Origin: Balneolaceae bacterium UBA7797
GTDB lineage: Bacteria; Bacteroidota; Rhodothermia; Balneolales; Balneolaceae
Length of the DNA: 64,000 nucleotides
Direction: 5' to 3'
Assembly (NCBI GenBank): GCA_002480645.1
Contig: DLCN01000028.1
Location: forward strand, 24,442 to 88,441
The notes below the pieces were generated by a model. It searched no databases. It saw only the letters and a list, made by a program, of their open reading frames with translations, and was not told the origin of the DNA. Made by a program: the position numbers and the translations under genes. Positions 1 through 9,246 of this stretch are shown here, one piece after another (positions within the stretch are counted from its first letter, which is position 1; each line of letters opens with the position of its first letter).

Positions 1-1212
1 CTGGATGTATTGCATTATGAGGTTTCACTGGAACCCGATATCCCGACTGAATCGGTACGTGGTTCTGTAACGATTGGTTTCAATCTCCCGCCCGACGAAC
101 ACACGATCGAATTAAATTCCGGATCTCTTACAATAGATTCCGTGAAGGGAATATTTGTGCAACAATTTTCACATACCGGAGATGAACTTCTCATCCGGCT
201 CTCAGAGGACCGTGACAATGAAAATGAACTAACCATCCAATATCATGGAAATCCACCCAAAGGTCTTCACTTCATTCCCGAAAAAAACCAGGCTTACACG
301 GTCTATTTTACTGAATATTGGATGGTTTTGAATCCCGATCCCGGCGACAAAGCTACCATCACTATGAATATTTTGGTTGATAAAGAACTGGATTGTATAG
401 CCAGTGGAGCCCTTATTTCTGTTCAGGAGAAAGAGGGAAAACATGTATATAAATGGGAGCAGAATTTTGATTCCCCTGCCTATACCTTTGGATTTGCCAT
501 CGGGTCTTTTAAACAGCAAGTTATGAAGCTTGATAAGGTAACGATCCGCAATTACGGCTTCGGTTATTCCTCAGATGAACTGAAACAGATCTTCATAGAA
601 ACACCGGATATGATTTCCTTTTTTGAAGAAAAAACCGGAATTGAATATTTCAACAGTACCTATTCTCAAATCCTGATAGGGAACCATTATCAGGAAATGT
701 CGGGGTTTTCTGTGCTTCGGGCATCTTATGGTAGTCTGGTATTAGCAGACAGCACTGAAACCAATCTGATATCCCACGAACTAGCTCATCAGTGGTGGGG
801 CAATCGCATTACCTGCGCCGGCTGGGAACATTTTTGGCTTAATGAGGCCTTCGCTACATTCATGTCTGCTGCCTACAACGAACACCGTTTCGGAAGGGAC
901 AAATATGTCTCAGATATTGACGCATATTACGCGGTCTATAAGGATATCAAAGACCGGAACAATGATAAGTCACTGGTGTTCGAGAATTGGATTAACCCAA
1001 GCAAAGACGACCGAAACCTTGTCTACTTCAAAGGGGCATATGTCCTGCATTTATTACGGGAGGAACTTGGGGATGAGGTCTTTTGGGCTGGTATCCGGTA
1101 TTACAGTCGAAAGTATTTTGATCAGACTGTTACTACCTCAGATTTTCATCATGCAATGGAAACTGTTTCTGATAGAGATCTGAATAGTTTTTTTGATGAA
1201 TGGGTGTATTGA
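1..1212 (+). CDS. M1 family metallopeptidase, C-terminal part (gene starts before window)
   Basis: Zinc aminopeptidase of the M1 (gluzincin) family, which removes N-terminal residues from peptides. The reading frame is open from base 1 and already reads typical N-terminal M1 sequence (LDVLHYEVSLEPD), so the TTG at 10 is not the real start and the gene is 5'-truncated by the window. The zinc site is clear: HELAHQWWGN at 775-804 gives HExxH, and the third ligand Glu lies in NEAF at 841-852, 19 residues after the second His. The visible part is about 403 residues, so the protein lacks the long ERAP-type C-terminal domain and resembles short bacterial M1 forms. The stop at 1210-1212 lies 47 bases before rsgA, so the two may be cotranscribed. 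The substrate is unknown. Confidence 0.9.
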   Translation: MDVLHYEVSLEPDIPTESVRGSVTIGFNLPPDEHTIELNSGSLTIDSVKGIFVQQFSHTGDELLIRLSEDRDNENELTIQYHGNPPKGLHFIPEKNQAYTVYFTEYWMVLNPDPGDKATITMNILVDKELDCIASGALISVQEKEGKHVYKWEQNFDSPAYTFGFAIGSFKQQVMKLDKVTIRNYGFGYSSDELKQIFIETPDMISFFEEKTGIEYFNSTYSQILIGNHYQEMSGFSVLRASYGSLVLADSTETNLISHELAHQWWGNRITCAGWEHFWLNEAFATFMSAAYNEHRFGRDKYVSDIDAYYAVYKDIKDRNNDKSLVFENWINPSKDDRNLVYFKGAYVLHLLREELGDEVFWAGIRYYSRKYFDQTVTTSDFHHAMETVSDRDLNSFFDEWVY

Positions 1213-1259
1213 GTAATTCTTTCTTTTGCCCTGAACTCTCCCCTCCTTATTTTCTGCCC

Positions 1260-2168
1260 ATGCAAAAAGGACGTGTCATACAATCAACCGGCAGCTGGTA
1301 CCACATCGATACAGGAACTGAGGTGGTCAGATCACGTTTACCCGGTCGTTTCCGGCTGGAAGGAAAAGAAGTCACTAACCCTATTGCGGTTGGGGACTGG
1401 GTTGATATTACCATCAATGATGATGACACCGGTACGATCGAAGAGATCCATGAAAGGGAGAATTATGTAACCCGGCAGGCCACTCATGGCCGCAGAGGTG
1501 AACACATACTTGCCGCCAACCTTGATATGGCTTATGTGGTACAATCCATTCGGAAACCTGCACTCAAAGAAGGATTTATCGATCGATTTTTAGTTACCTG
1601 CGAGGCTTATGAAGTGCCCGCATCCATTATTATCAATAAAATGGATCTGGCCAAAGAAAAAGATCTTGGTTTCGTTGACCATCTCAACGGACTTTACTCA
1701 AAACTCGGTTATTCTGTCATTACCACTTCACTCAAAGATGAAGATTCCATTCAGGAATTATCAAAGAAACTGGAAGCATCCACTTCTGTGTTTATCGGTC
1801 CCTCAGGTGTAGGCAAGACCTCTCTCCTAAACGCTGTTGATCCCAGTTATACGGAAAAAACCGGAGAGATCTCGGACTACTCTAATAAAGGTAAACATAC
1901 AACTACCTTCGCAAAGCTCATCACACTGGAGAATGGCGGGCATCTGGTAGATACTCCCGGTATACGTGAATTCGGATTATTCAATATCGAGCCCTGGGAA
2001 TTGAGTCTCTATTTCCCTGAAATGCTGGAACCCCGACAACATTGTAAATTCAATACCTGTACTCATTATCATGAACCGAACTGCGGTGTAGTTGCGGCAT
2101 TTGAACGGGGAGAGATCGATCCGAACAGGTATAATTCTTATCTGAATATGCTGGAATCCATTGATTAA
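1260..2168 (+). CDS. rsgA: Ribosome small subunit-dependent GTPase RsgA
   Basis: Circularly permuted GTPase that checks late 30S ribosome maturation. The order of motifs is diagnostic: N-terminal OB-fold, then G4 NKMD (residue 126), then G1 GPSGVGKTS (about 180), then G3 DTPG (about 231), the reverse of normal GTPases. A C-terminal zinc knuckle follows (C262, C267, H269, C275). The start is set at the ATG at 1260 (MQKGRV), because this gives the usual family length of 302 residues. The frame is open upstream to a GTG at 1200 that overlaps the peptidase gene, and those 20 extra residues look non-native. Confidence 0.95.
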   Translation: MQKGRVIQSTGSWYHIDTGTEVVRSRLPGRFRLEGKEVTNPIAVGDWVDITINDDDTGTIEEIHERENYVTRQATHGRRGEHILAANLDMAYVVQSIRKPALKEGFIDRFLVTCEAYEVPASIIINKMDLAKEKDLGFVDHLNGLYSKLGYSVITTSLKDEDSIQELSKKLEASTSVFIGPSGVGKTSLLNAVDPSYTEKTGEISDYSNKGKHTTTFAKLITLENGGHLVDTPGIREFGLFNIEPWELSLYFPEMLEPRQHCKFNTCTHYHEPNCGVVAAFERGEIDPNRYNSYLNMLESID

Positions 2169-2263
2169 CAGCTTCTTAGAATCACCCAATTAGGGTATTA
2201 GATTTCAAAAATTTATTGCTAATATTGAGCACAACACAAAACAGGAGCAAAAAGGAGATTACA

Positions 2264-3253
2264 ATGAAGAGAAATCTTTGTAAAAAACTATTTACCGGTG
2301 CATTAATAGCCGGCGCACTTTTGGTATCGCAAACAGCTCAGGCACAGCTGGATGAAATTCAGAAATTTCTTGAATCAGGTGCTGATAATGCTACCGCATT
2401 AACTCAGGCTTATTTAAAACCACTTCCTACTGGTTTGGCAACTACGCTGAACTCTGGCTGGAATACAAAAGCAGCCGCCACGAAAACCCTTGGTTTCAGT
2501 ATTCAGGTTCGTGCTGCCGTGGCTCAGGTTCCAACAGGATTCCAGACTTTTGATGCCAGCACTCTTAACCTTCAAAATGTGAATGTATCCGGGACTTCTT
2601 CCAATACCATTTCAGGGGCCAAAGGTTCCGGGCAAACCATTTCGGATACCGGTAATAACTTTTCATTTCAATTACCCGGCGGATCCGGTTTTGAATACGT
2701 TCCCACAGCTATGATCCAGGCCAATGTTGGTCTGATCAAAGGAACAGATGTCACTGTACGTTATATTCCTGAAACTGATCTCGGATCTTATGGTAATCTT
2801 TCTCTCATTGGTGCCGGGTTAAAACATAACCTGAATCAATGGATCCCCGGCGGAAAGCTTTTACCCGTTGATCTTTCGGTAATGGCTGCTTTTTCTACGA
2901 TCGATCTGAATGCAGATCTTAATTTTAATGGCGGAACTGATCAGGTTGTTGAGACATCAACAAATACTTTCGTGGTTAACGCTTTAGTAGGTAAAACCCT
3001 GCCATTTGTATCTGCCTATGCAGGTGTAGGTTATCAAACCGGTTCTTTTGAATTGAATATGCTGGGTAATTATGACATCGGTGGAGGCCAGACTCTGACT
3101 GATCCGGTATCATATAGCGATGATAGTCAGGCTGGAGTTCATGCGTTAGCCGGTATTCAGTTAAAGATCGCTATCTTACGTATTTATGCGGAAGTAACTG
3201 CAGCTGAATTCATGACTGCAAACGCAGGTATCGGTATTGGCTTTAGAAAATAA
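2264..3253 (+). CDS. DUF6588-like secreted outer-membrane beta-barrel protein
   Basis: A 329-residue exported protein of unknown function. The ATG at 2264 follows a good ribosome-binding site (aaggag at 2252-2257) and begins a standard signal peptide (MKRNLCKKLF, hydrophobic core, cleavage near AQAQ). The mature protein starts with a short helical segment (DEIQKFLESG) and continues with many alternating, Gly/aromatic-rich strands such as YAGVGYQTGSFELNML, and it ends in GIGFRK. This arrangement matches what I recall of the DUF6588 family common in Bacteroidota. No enzyme motif is visible. A terminator-like hairpin follows at 3281. Confidence 0.7.
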   Translation: MKRNLCKKLFTGALIAGALLVSQTAQAQLDEIQKFLESGADNATALTQAYLKPLPTGLATTLNSGWNTKAAATKTLGFSIQVRAAVAQVPTGFQTFDASTLNLQNVNVSGTSSNTISGAKGSGQTISDTGNNFSFQLPGGSGFEYVPTAMIQANVGLIKGTDVTVRYIPETDLGSYGNLSLIGAGLKHNLNQWIPGGKLLPVDLSVMAAFSTIDLNADLNFNGGTDQVVETSTNTFVVNALVGKTLPFVSAYAGVGYQTGSFELNMLGNYDIGGGQTLTDPVSYSDDSQAGVHALAGIQLKIAILRIYAEVTAAEFMTANAGIGIGFRK

Positions 3254-3280
3254 AGTTCAGAATAGATCTGATATAAAAAA

Positions 3281-3304
3281 AGGCGCTCAATGAGCGCCTT
3301 TTCT
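3281..3304. terminator. Bidirectional intrinsic terminator
   Basis: An 8-bp perfect stem, AGGCGCTC/GAGCGCCT with loop AAT (3281-3299), has A-runs on the left and T-runs on the right. It sits between convergent genes (barrel protein on plus, ABC ATPase on minus) and can serve both. Confidence 0.85.
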
Positions 3305-3306
3305 GT

Positions 3307-4023
3307 TTAAGCATGTTTTGAAGCGAGAGTCGGATTCTCAACTATATCATCCGATTCGACCAGACCATCCCTCAACCTGACTATTCGGCGGGAATGCTCG
3401 GCAATATCATTTTCGTGGGTTACCAGAATGATCGTGTTACCCTGTTGGTATAGTTCTTCGAATAACGCCATGATCTCCTCTCCTGTCTTGGTATCGAGGT
3501 TACCGGTCGGCTCATCCGCAAGAATAATGGACGGGTTATTAACTAAGGCTCGTGCAATGGCCACACGCTGTCTCTGTCCACCGGAAAGTTCGTTAGGCTT
3601 GTGATCCATCCGGTCACCCAATCCCACCTTATGAAGTACTTCCTTCGCACGTTCATGCCGTTCCGATGATTTCATGCCGGCATAGATCAGGGGAAGCTCA
3701 ACATTGGCCAGACAGCTTGTTCTTGGTAACAGGTTGAACGTCTGGAATACAAAACCGATCTCCCGGTTTCTCACTTCAGCAAGTTCAGCATCATCCATAT
3801 GGCTCACATTGTTATTGTTGAGCACATATTCACCGGAGCTTGGTGTATCCAGACAACCGATCATGTTCATCAGCGTAGATTTACCGGAACCCGAAGGTCC
3901 CATGATCGCAATATATTCGTTACGATGAACTGAAAGTGAAACACCGTCTAAGGCACGCACTTCCGTATCACCCATTTGATATACCCGGGTCAGGTCTGTG
4001 ATCTTAATTACCGCTTCTGACAT
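3307..4023 (-). CDS. ABC transporter ATP-binding protein, MacB/LolD type
   Basis: ATPase subunit (238 residues) that powers a MacB/LolCDE-type mechanotransmission transporter. Visible motifs are Walker A GPSGSGKST (residues 42-50), the signature LSGGQ (146-150), Walker B IILADE (166-171) and the switch His in VTHE (about 203). The phrase MGPSGSGKSTLMN is typical of this subfamily. It is the last gene of a minus-strand cluster with a membrane fusion protein 8 bases upstream, a TolC protein before that, and two FtsX-like permeases at the far end. The likely complex is one ATPase with two permease proteins, the fusion protein and TolC, exporting a substrate across the envelope. The substrate cannot be told from sequence. 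Confidence 0.93.
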   Translation of the reverse strand: MSEAVIKITDLTRVYQMGDTEVRALDGVSLSVHRNEYIAIMGPSGSGKSTLMNMIGCLDTPSSGEYVLNNNNVSHMDDAELAEVRNREIGFVFQTFNLLPRTSCLANVELPLIYAGMKSSERHERAKEVLHKVGLGDRMDHKPNELSGGQRQRVAIARALVNNPSIILADEPTGNLDTKTGEEIMALFEELYQQGNTIILVTHENDIAEHSRRIVRLRDGLVESDDIVENPTLASKHA

Positions 4024-4031
4024 TTGATTCC

Positions 4032-5435
4032 TTATTTACCTGCTCCGGGAGCATTTTTCTGATTATTAACCGTTACCGCATCTCCGTTCTTAAGAGTTCG
4101 GGACAGGATCCGGTATCCGCCAATGATCACCTCATCACCGGTTTCAACACCGGATGTGATCTGAATATGGGTATTATCACTGATCCCGGTTTCTACCGGT
4201 ACGCGAACTGCTTTACCATCCTTAACTAAGAATACAACTTTTCTGATGTCTTCTTTTTTAACAATAAGATCTTCATCGGAGGATGCAGAAGCCATCTCAA
4301 CCGTTGCTTCATCTGAGTCTGATATTTCTTCTTCCGAATCATTCTCAGCCGGTTTGTCAGCTGCAAAATCTCGTACGGTTACTGCCTGAATCGGAATTGA
4401 AACCACATTATAAGCAGTCTCAGTCTCTACATCCACAGTGGCCGACATTCCCGGTTTAAAATTCGGTACAAATCCTTGCTCAGGGTTTTCATAAGTTTCG
4501 TTTTTAACGAGTTCCCCTCCACTCAATCCGAGATTATGAGGAGTTACGATTCGGACTTTAACCTGATAATTGGTCACCTGTTCGTTTGTACCGGAACCGG
4601 TAACCTGAGCTGAATTCGCGATCTCGGTTACCACACCATTGAACATTCGTTCCGGATAGGCATCCACTTCAATTCGGGCGGTATCAGCTACATTTACGTT
4701 AACAATATCATTTTCATTTACTTCTACAGATACTTCCATTCGGTCAAGAAGAGATACACGCATCATTTCGGTACCGGCCATCTGGGAATTCCCCAACACA
4801 CGTTCACCTGCTTCAACGGCTAATCCGGTTACCGTACCATCTTGTGGCGCGCGGATCACTGTTTGCTCCAATTGTTCTTTGGCTTCACGTAACTGAGCTT
4901 CGGCACTCTGTACCTGATACTCTGCTGCTTTCAGACTCGCCTTCTGGGCTTCCCAGGTTGACTTCGTCTGAATGAAATCCATTTCTGAGATCACATCTTT
5001 CTCAAAGAGTGATTTATCCCGTGAATAAGCTGCTTCAGCCTGAATCAAAGAAGCGCGGGTTTGTTCCAGCCGGGCTTTCTGTGTAAGTAAGGCTGCATTC
5101 AGGTTATCGATCTGGGCCTGATAAATATCCGGTTTGATGCGAACCAGGAGGTCGTCTTTGTTTACGAAATCACCTTCTTTAACAGCCAGCTCAATGATTT
5201 CACCGGACACATCCGGTCGTATGATCACCTCAACTTCCGGTTGGATCTTACCCGATGCTGATACCACCTGTGTGATGGTTTTTAATTTTGCTGTGGTAGT
5301 TTCTACCGAAACTCCTGCGGTTGAACTACCGATGATGCCGGCTTTACGTAACCCAAATGCCCCACCTAACAGAACCACTAATACTACGACGGTCCAGATC
5401 AGGATCTTGCCGGTTGATGATTTCTTCTTTGCCAT
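4032..5435 (-). CDS. Periplasmic adaptor (HlyD/MacA-like membrane fusion protein)
   Basis: Inner-membrane-anchored adaptor (467 residues) that links an ABC permease to TolC. It has an N-terminal membrane anchor (about residues 10-30), a biotinyl-lipoyl-like half (SGEIIELAVKEGDFV), a long alpha-helical hairpin (about 105-195, rich in Ala, Gln and Glu), the second lipoyl half (IRAPQDGTVTGL) and beta-barrel and membrane-proximal domains. An acidic, Ser-rich low-complexity insertion at about residues 356-388 interrupts the last domain and is unusual for MacA. The gene lies between the ATPase and tolC-like genes with short gaps, consistent with one transcript. Confidence 0.9.
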   Translation of the reverse strand: MAKKKSSTGKILIWTVVVLVVLLGGAFGLRKAGIIGSSTAGVSVETTTAKLKTITQVVSASGKIQPEVEVIIRPDVSGEIIELAVKEGDFVNKDDLLVRIKPDIYQAQIDNLNAALLTQKARLEQTRASLIQAEAAYSRDKSLFEKDVISEMDFIQTKSTWEAQKASLKAAEYQVQSAEAQLREAKEQLEQTVIRAPQDGTVTGLAVEAGERVLGNSQMAGTEMMRVSLLDRMEVSVEVNENDIVNVNVADTARIEVDAYPERMFNGVVTEIANSAQVTGSGTNEQVTNYQVKVRIVTPHNLGLSGGELVKNETYENPEQGFVPNFKPGMSATVDVETETAYNVVSIPIQAVTVRDFAADKPAENDSEEEISDSDEATVEMASASSDEDLIVKKEDIRKVVFLVKDGKAVRVPVETGISDNTHIQITSGVETGDEVIIGGYRILSRTLKNGDAVTVNNQKNAPGAGK

Positions 5436-5459
5436 TGTTTATCCCTGAAAGTTATTTAA

Positions 5460-6833
5460 TTAGAACTTAATGTCTTCCCCTGTGAGTTTACCCAGATAAT
5501 AATCCACCAGTTTTTCCTGGAAGATGAGGTTATATATCGCCTGAGTGTAATTCGATTTTGCACTGGCATAATTTGCCTGGGCCTGACTCAATTCGATCAG
5601 TGTGCTTGCTCCAACATTATATCGTTCCTGCTGGGTCTCAAATGCTTTCTCTGAAGCAACCAGTGACTTCTCACTCGCCTCCAGCTGCTTGGCATACGAT
5701 GAGTAATCGTTATAGGCCTGAGTTACTTCCTGTACAACCTGCAATTTTGTGTTATCTAAACTGAGTCGTGCATTCTTCAACTGAACCTGAGAAGCCTGAA
5801 TATTATACATACGGTTCCAGTTGTTGAATAACGGGAGGCTGAAAGAAAGACCTAGCGATTTATTCACCTGTTGATCAAAGAACTGATCACTGAAACTTAC
5901 ATCCTGCCCTGCTAATGAGTATTGATCACTGTAACGAGATGAAACGCCGTAACTGGCACTTATAGTTGGCAGCAGAGATGATTTAGATAACAATAACTGG
6001 TATTCCAAGGCATTGATGTCTGCTTCTTCACTGCGGATATCAGATCGATACTTTAAGGCATCATTGATCAGATACTCTAATTCATACGCTACTAAGCTAT
6101 ATTCACTGGCATCCGATACATCAGGTACTACAAATTCGTAGTTTCCGAGAGGGTCGATCTGAAGCTGTCTGATCAGTAAGATCCGGTTCAGGGCCAGTGA
6201 ATTTTCACGCTGTGTAACGGCTAGCTCATCATTGGCAACGGTAGCTTCCTGATTGTATTTATCCACAGCCGGACGTGAACCTACTTCTACCTGTGCGTTG
6301 ATCTGCTCTAACTGCTTTTGGGAGGTTACCAGATTCTCTTTAGCGATCTCCAGTAATTCTTTATCCAACAGTACCTGTAAATATCTGGATGCGGTATTAA
6401 AGATCACGCTTTCCTGTGCTCTCTGCAGGCTTTCCTCTCTGGAAACCTTAGACTCCTCACTCGCACGGAGGGTCAATATGTTATTAAACCCGTTAAAGAT
6501 ATTCATATTCGCACTGATGCGGCCACTTAACGACTGTGAAGTAATGTTCACAAACGGATCCAAGCCCTCACTAAAACGGTCAAAGATAAACTGCTGACCG
6601 GATGTACGACTGCCACTTAAACTGGAACTAACCGAAGGAAGGAAATCAGCATACTCACTGAAAATACTTTCTTCCGCAAGATTGAGATTATTTTTAGCCT
6701 GTTTGAGGGCATAATTGTTTTCAAGAGCGATCTCAATCGCATCCTGAATAGTGATCTTTTGTACTTCCTGTGCCCTGATTGATGCCGGGATAAGCAGTAT
6801 TGCAAATAGGAAAAGCAGTAAATTCTTTTTCAT
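5460..6833 (-). CDS. TolC family outer membrane efflux protein
   Basis: Outer-membrane channel of a tripartite exporter, 457 residues from the ATG at 6833 (MKKNLLLF) with a signal peptide ending near IRAQ. An in-frame start 12 codons upstream would place charged residues before the signal peptide and is less likely. Two homologous halves contain long Gln/Ala/Asn-rich helices (QDAIEIALENNYALKQAKNN near the N-terminus) and short strands with aromatic girdles. The C-terminal half carries the usual motif of repeated helices (QAQANYASAKSNYTQAIYNL). It lies 24 bases upstream of the fusion protein gene, so the two are probably cotranscribed. Confidence 0.92.
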   Translation of the reverse strand: MKKNLLLFLFAILLIPASIRAQEVQKITIQDAIEIALENNYALKQAKNNLNLAEESIFSEYADFLPSVSSSLSGSRTSGQQFIFDRFSEGLDPFVNITSQSLSGRISANMNIFNGFNNILTLRASEESKVSREESLQRAQESVIFNTASRYLQVLLDKELLEIAKENLVTSQKQLEQINAQVEVGSRPAVDKYNQEATVANDELAVTQRENSLALNRILLIRQLQIDPLGNYEFVVPDVSDASEYSLVAYELEYLINDALKYRSDIRSEEADINALEYQLLLSKSSLLPTISASYGVSSRYSDQYSLAGQDVSFSDQFFDQQVNKSLGLSFSLPLFNNWNRMYNIQASQVQLKNARLSLDNTKLQVVQEVTQAYNDYSSYAKQLEASEKSLVASEKAFETQQERYNVGASTLIELSQAQANYASAKSNYTQAIYNLIFQEKLVDYYLGKLTGEDIKF

Positions 6834-6956
6834 GTCTGTGTTTAATTTTTGTTCACGATGTGCTTGCACGATAGACGAGGAAAATAGTTACATAATTCTT
6901 CCTCAATTCTCACTTTTATATCCTTTTACCAGTACTTAAAAATATTTTACCTGCGA

Positions 6957-7331
6957 TCACTCTTCGCCGGCAGGTGGTTTGGTCTGAGATAACCGATCTT
7001 CAATAAAATCCAGAGCAGTATCCACTGCTTTTTGGGTGAGTTTCTTTTTGAGCGTACTTCCAACGGCATCCATAACCGAATTGGAAGACCTTTTGCCTGA
7101 TACCACCACTTTACTTTTACTTTTTGGAGAACGCCCTGCTAAAAATCCCAGCAGAACAGAAGCCCCTAATACGGCCAAAGGATATTTTCGTACGGTCTCG
7201 GCGGGCGATAGTGATTTGGTTACATCATTCTTTACTTCTCCGATGGAATGATCCAGACCTTTTTGAAGTCGTTCCAGATTTTGCTCTAATTCCAGCTTCT
7301 TTCGGCTAAGGTTATCTAATTTCTTACTCAT
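6957..7331 (-). CDS. Small membrane protein, coiled-coil plus glycine-rich helix
   Basis: A 124-residue protein of unknown function. It starts with a charged predicted coiled coil (residues 1-40), followed by KYPLAVLGASVLLGFLAGR, a short glycine-rich membrane helix like those at the C-terminus of YqjD/ElaB (DUF883) proteins. A basic Ser-rich linker and an amphipathic tail complete it. Its start overlaps the stop of the gene upstream by 4 bases (ATGA at 7328-7331), indicating translational coupling. The trio 6957-7958 resembles yqjD-yqjE clusters, which in E. coli are tied to ribosome/membrane association and stationary phase. That role is inference here. Confidence 0.6.
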   Translation of the reverse strand: MSKKLDNLSRKKLELEQNLERLQKGLDHSIGEVKNDVTKSLSPAETVRKYPLAVLGASVLLGFLAGRSPKSKSKVVVSGKRSSNSVMDAVGSTLKKKLTQKAVDTALDFIEDRLSQTKPPAGEE

Positions 7332-7744
7332 GATCTCTTCTCTATATCTTGTGTGCTGTTTTCGGGCAATTCTAAAGGTTTGGTTTCCTCTTCACTTTCC
7401 AGCGATCGTATGACTTCATCCATGAACTGACGTTGAATATTGCGCGCCATAACTCCGGGTTTCGAAAATGCGAGGATCAGTCCGATCACTAATAACGGTA
7501 AGGAGGTGATCAAAAAGCCAAGTGAGGTGTTATTGAGTAGATCTCCCAGATATAACGAAAATGCGATAAGTGCGAAGAGCAATCCAACCGACAGGATCGT
7601 ATATCCGAACATCTTTTGCACAGACTGCCCGATCCACAGGGTAATGCGTTCTGTGATATTGAGAATTACCAGGTCAATTTTGATCTCCAGATATTCCCGG
7701 ATCTCGTTAGTGATCTGTTTAACTCTGCTTCCTAGCGGATCCAT
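7328..7744 (-). CDS. Phage holin family / YqjE-like membrane protein
   Basis: A 138-residue protein with two adjacent hydrophobic helices in the centre (about residues 45-68 and 76-95), separated by a short LGDLLNNTSLG turn, and with charged ends. This layout, beginning with an amphipathic helix (RVKQITNEIREYLEIKIDLV), fits the Holin-X/YqjE family of small inner-membrane proteins. The name is historical, and a lytic role is not implied. It is the middle gene of a three-gene block with 1-base spacing upstream and a 4-base overlap downstream. Confidence 0.65.
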   Translation of the reverse strand: MDPLGSRVKQITNEIREYLEIKIDLVILNITERITLWIGQSVQKMFGYTILSVGLLFALIAFSLYLGDLLNNTSLGFLITSLPLLVIGLILAFSKPGVMARNIQRQFMDEVIRSLESEEETKPLELPENSTQDIEKRS

Positions 7745-7745
7745 C

Positions 7746-7958
7746 TCAATCCTCTGAGCTGAATAGCTTTGCCAACAGGAAACCTACTGCAAAACCTGCA
7801 ACTACACTTTTGATCGGATGTTTTTTTACTGTTTCGCAAACCTGATCTTTTAATACTTCAACATGCTGTTGAATTTCATCTTCTGTGATCAGTGCACGCC
7901 CTTTATCAATGGTCCGGTCTAACCGTTCATTGAGATTTTCGATGATTTCTTCATTCAT
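7746..7958 (-). CDS. DUF883/ElaB-YqjD-like membrane-anchored small protein
   Basis: A 70-residue protein with an N-terminal charged helix (NEEIIENLNERLDRT) and a C-terminal anchor, HPIKSVVAGFAVGFLLAKLF, which is the recognisable DUF883 C-terminal glycine-zipper helix. E. coli members (ElaB, YqjD) bind ribosomes and sit in the inner membrane in stationary phase. It is the first gene of the small-protein block and sits 67 bases downstream of the permease gene, so it may belong to the same transcript. The length is at the short end of the family. Confidence 0.65.
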   Translation of the reverse strand: MNEEIIENLNERLDRTIDKGRALITEDEIQQHVEVLKDQVCETVKKHPIKSVVAGFAVGFLLAKLFSSED

Positions 7959-8025
7959 GATTTTTGCCCTAAGTCTTTCGTTATTCTTAAATATATGAAA
8001 AGGAAATTCGTTCCGCGCGTGTTCC

Positions 8026-9246
8026 TTATTCGTAGCGTAAACTTTCTATCGGATCCAGTTTTGCAGCTTTCATTGCCGGATATACGCCAAATAGCAACCC
8101 GATCAATGTCATTCCAAAAAAGCTGCCGATCAGCCAGCCAAACGGAATCACCAAGTCTGTGCCGATCATCACCGCCACAATGTTCCCAACGGCAACCCCA
8201 AGTACAAGACCTATTAATCCTCCTACCTGACAAATAAAAACAGCCTCCATCAAAAACTGATTGGTAATGGCTTTTTTGGTTGCTCCAACTGACTTTCTGA
8301 TCCCGATCTCCCGGGTTCTTTCCGTGACAGAAACCAGCATGATATTCATGACACCGATCCCCGCCCCGAGCAAAGTGATTAATCCGACAATGGCACCTGC
8401 TGCATACAGAATACCGGTAAATACATCAAAAGTGCTGGAAAGCGAGTCGTTGGTAAGCACTTCAAAATCATTGTCGTCCATAGGGCCGACATCCCGGATC
8501 ACTCGCATGATACCGGTCACTTCTTCAATGGTTTCCTGAATTCTTCGTACTTCCGGAGCTCTGAGCTGAATGCCTATCCCACGATCACCGTAGTTCTTAA
8601 GTCCTGTGGTGTAAGGGATCACAACAATTTCATCAAACGACTGACCGAATATCTGTCCCTTTTTCTCTAATACCCCCACTACAGTATATGCGCGTCCATC
8701 TATACGAACAGTTTTATTAAGCGGATCTTCAGTCTTAAAGATCTCAACCTGCACATCCTTACCCAAAACGACCACATTTCTCTTGTATTGAATGTCCTCG
8801 TCGGTAATATTGCGCCCCTCTTCGAGTTTAAAGGCATTGTTCTCAATAAACTGATCATTTGCACCCCGCACCACTACCGTAGGATCGGTCTCTTCCTCTC
8901 CATAGCTGATACTTGTAAAGCTGAAAGAAGTTAATGGCCCCAGTCCTTCCGCGATCCGAACTCGGTCTTCCAGCTCTTCCGCATCTTCGAACCGGATATT
9001 CTTTCTGTTCCTCAAACTGGCATCACGCGGGCCAAGCTGTACGGCAGGATTCTTTTGAACCGTGATAACATCGCTGCCGAGCATACTCATCGTATTGGTA
9101 AAAAAGTTATCGAGCACGGCAACTGCGGTCGTTGAGACGATCACTGAAAACACCCCGATCACTAAGGCTAATAAGGTTAAAAATGATCGTAGTTTGTTCG
9201 ATTTCAGTGAATCGAATGCCTGACTTATGGTTTCTCTTAAATGCAT
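8026..9246 (-). CDS. ABC transporter permease, MacB/FtsX family (second of pair)
   Basis: A 406-residue permease with MacB topology: one N-terminal membrane helix (about residues 20-45), a large periplasmic domain (MacB_PCD) and three C-terminal helices (FtsX domain) with the conserved phrase TERTREIGIRKSVGATKKAI. It ends in AAKLDPIESLRYE, as most MacB-type permeases do. Its start codon overlaps the stop of the preceding permease (TAATG at 9246), so the two are translationally coupled. Neither permease carries its own ATPase domain, unlike E. coli MacB. The ATPase encoded at 3307 is the likely partner. Confidence 0.92.
   Translation of the reverse strand: MHLRETISQAFDSLKSNKLRSFLTLLALVIGVFSVIVSTTAVAVLDNFFTNTMSMLGSDVITVQKNPAVQLGPRDASLRNRKNIRFEDAEELEDRVRIAEGLGPLTSFSFTSISYGEEETDPTVVVRGANDQFIENNAFKLEEGRNITDEDIQYKRNVVVLGKDVQVEIFKTEDPLNKTVRIDGRAYTVVGVLEKKGQIFGQSFDEIVVIPYTTGLKNYGDRGIGIQLRAPEVRRIQETIEEVTGIMRVIRDVGPMDDNDFEVLTNDSLSSTFDVFTGILYAAGAIVGLITLLGAGIGVMNIMLVSVTERTREIGIRKSVGATKKAITNQFLMEAVFICQVGGLIGLVLGVAVGNIVAVMIGTDLVIPFGWLIGSFFGMTLIGLLFGVYPAMKAAKLDPIESLRYE

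Noticed and set aside
7328..7744. Prophage holin
   Set aside because: The Holin-X name is inherited. No lysin, tail or capsid genes lie nearby and the neighbours are DUF883-like chromosomal genes.
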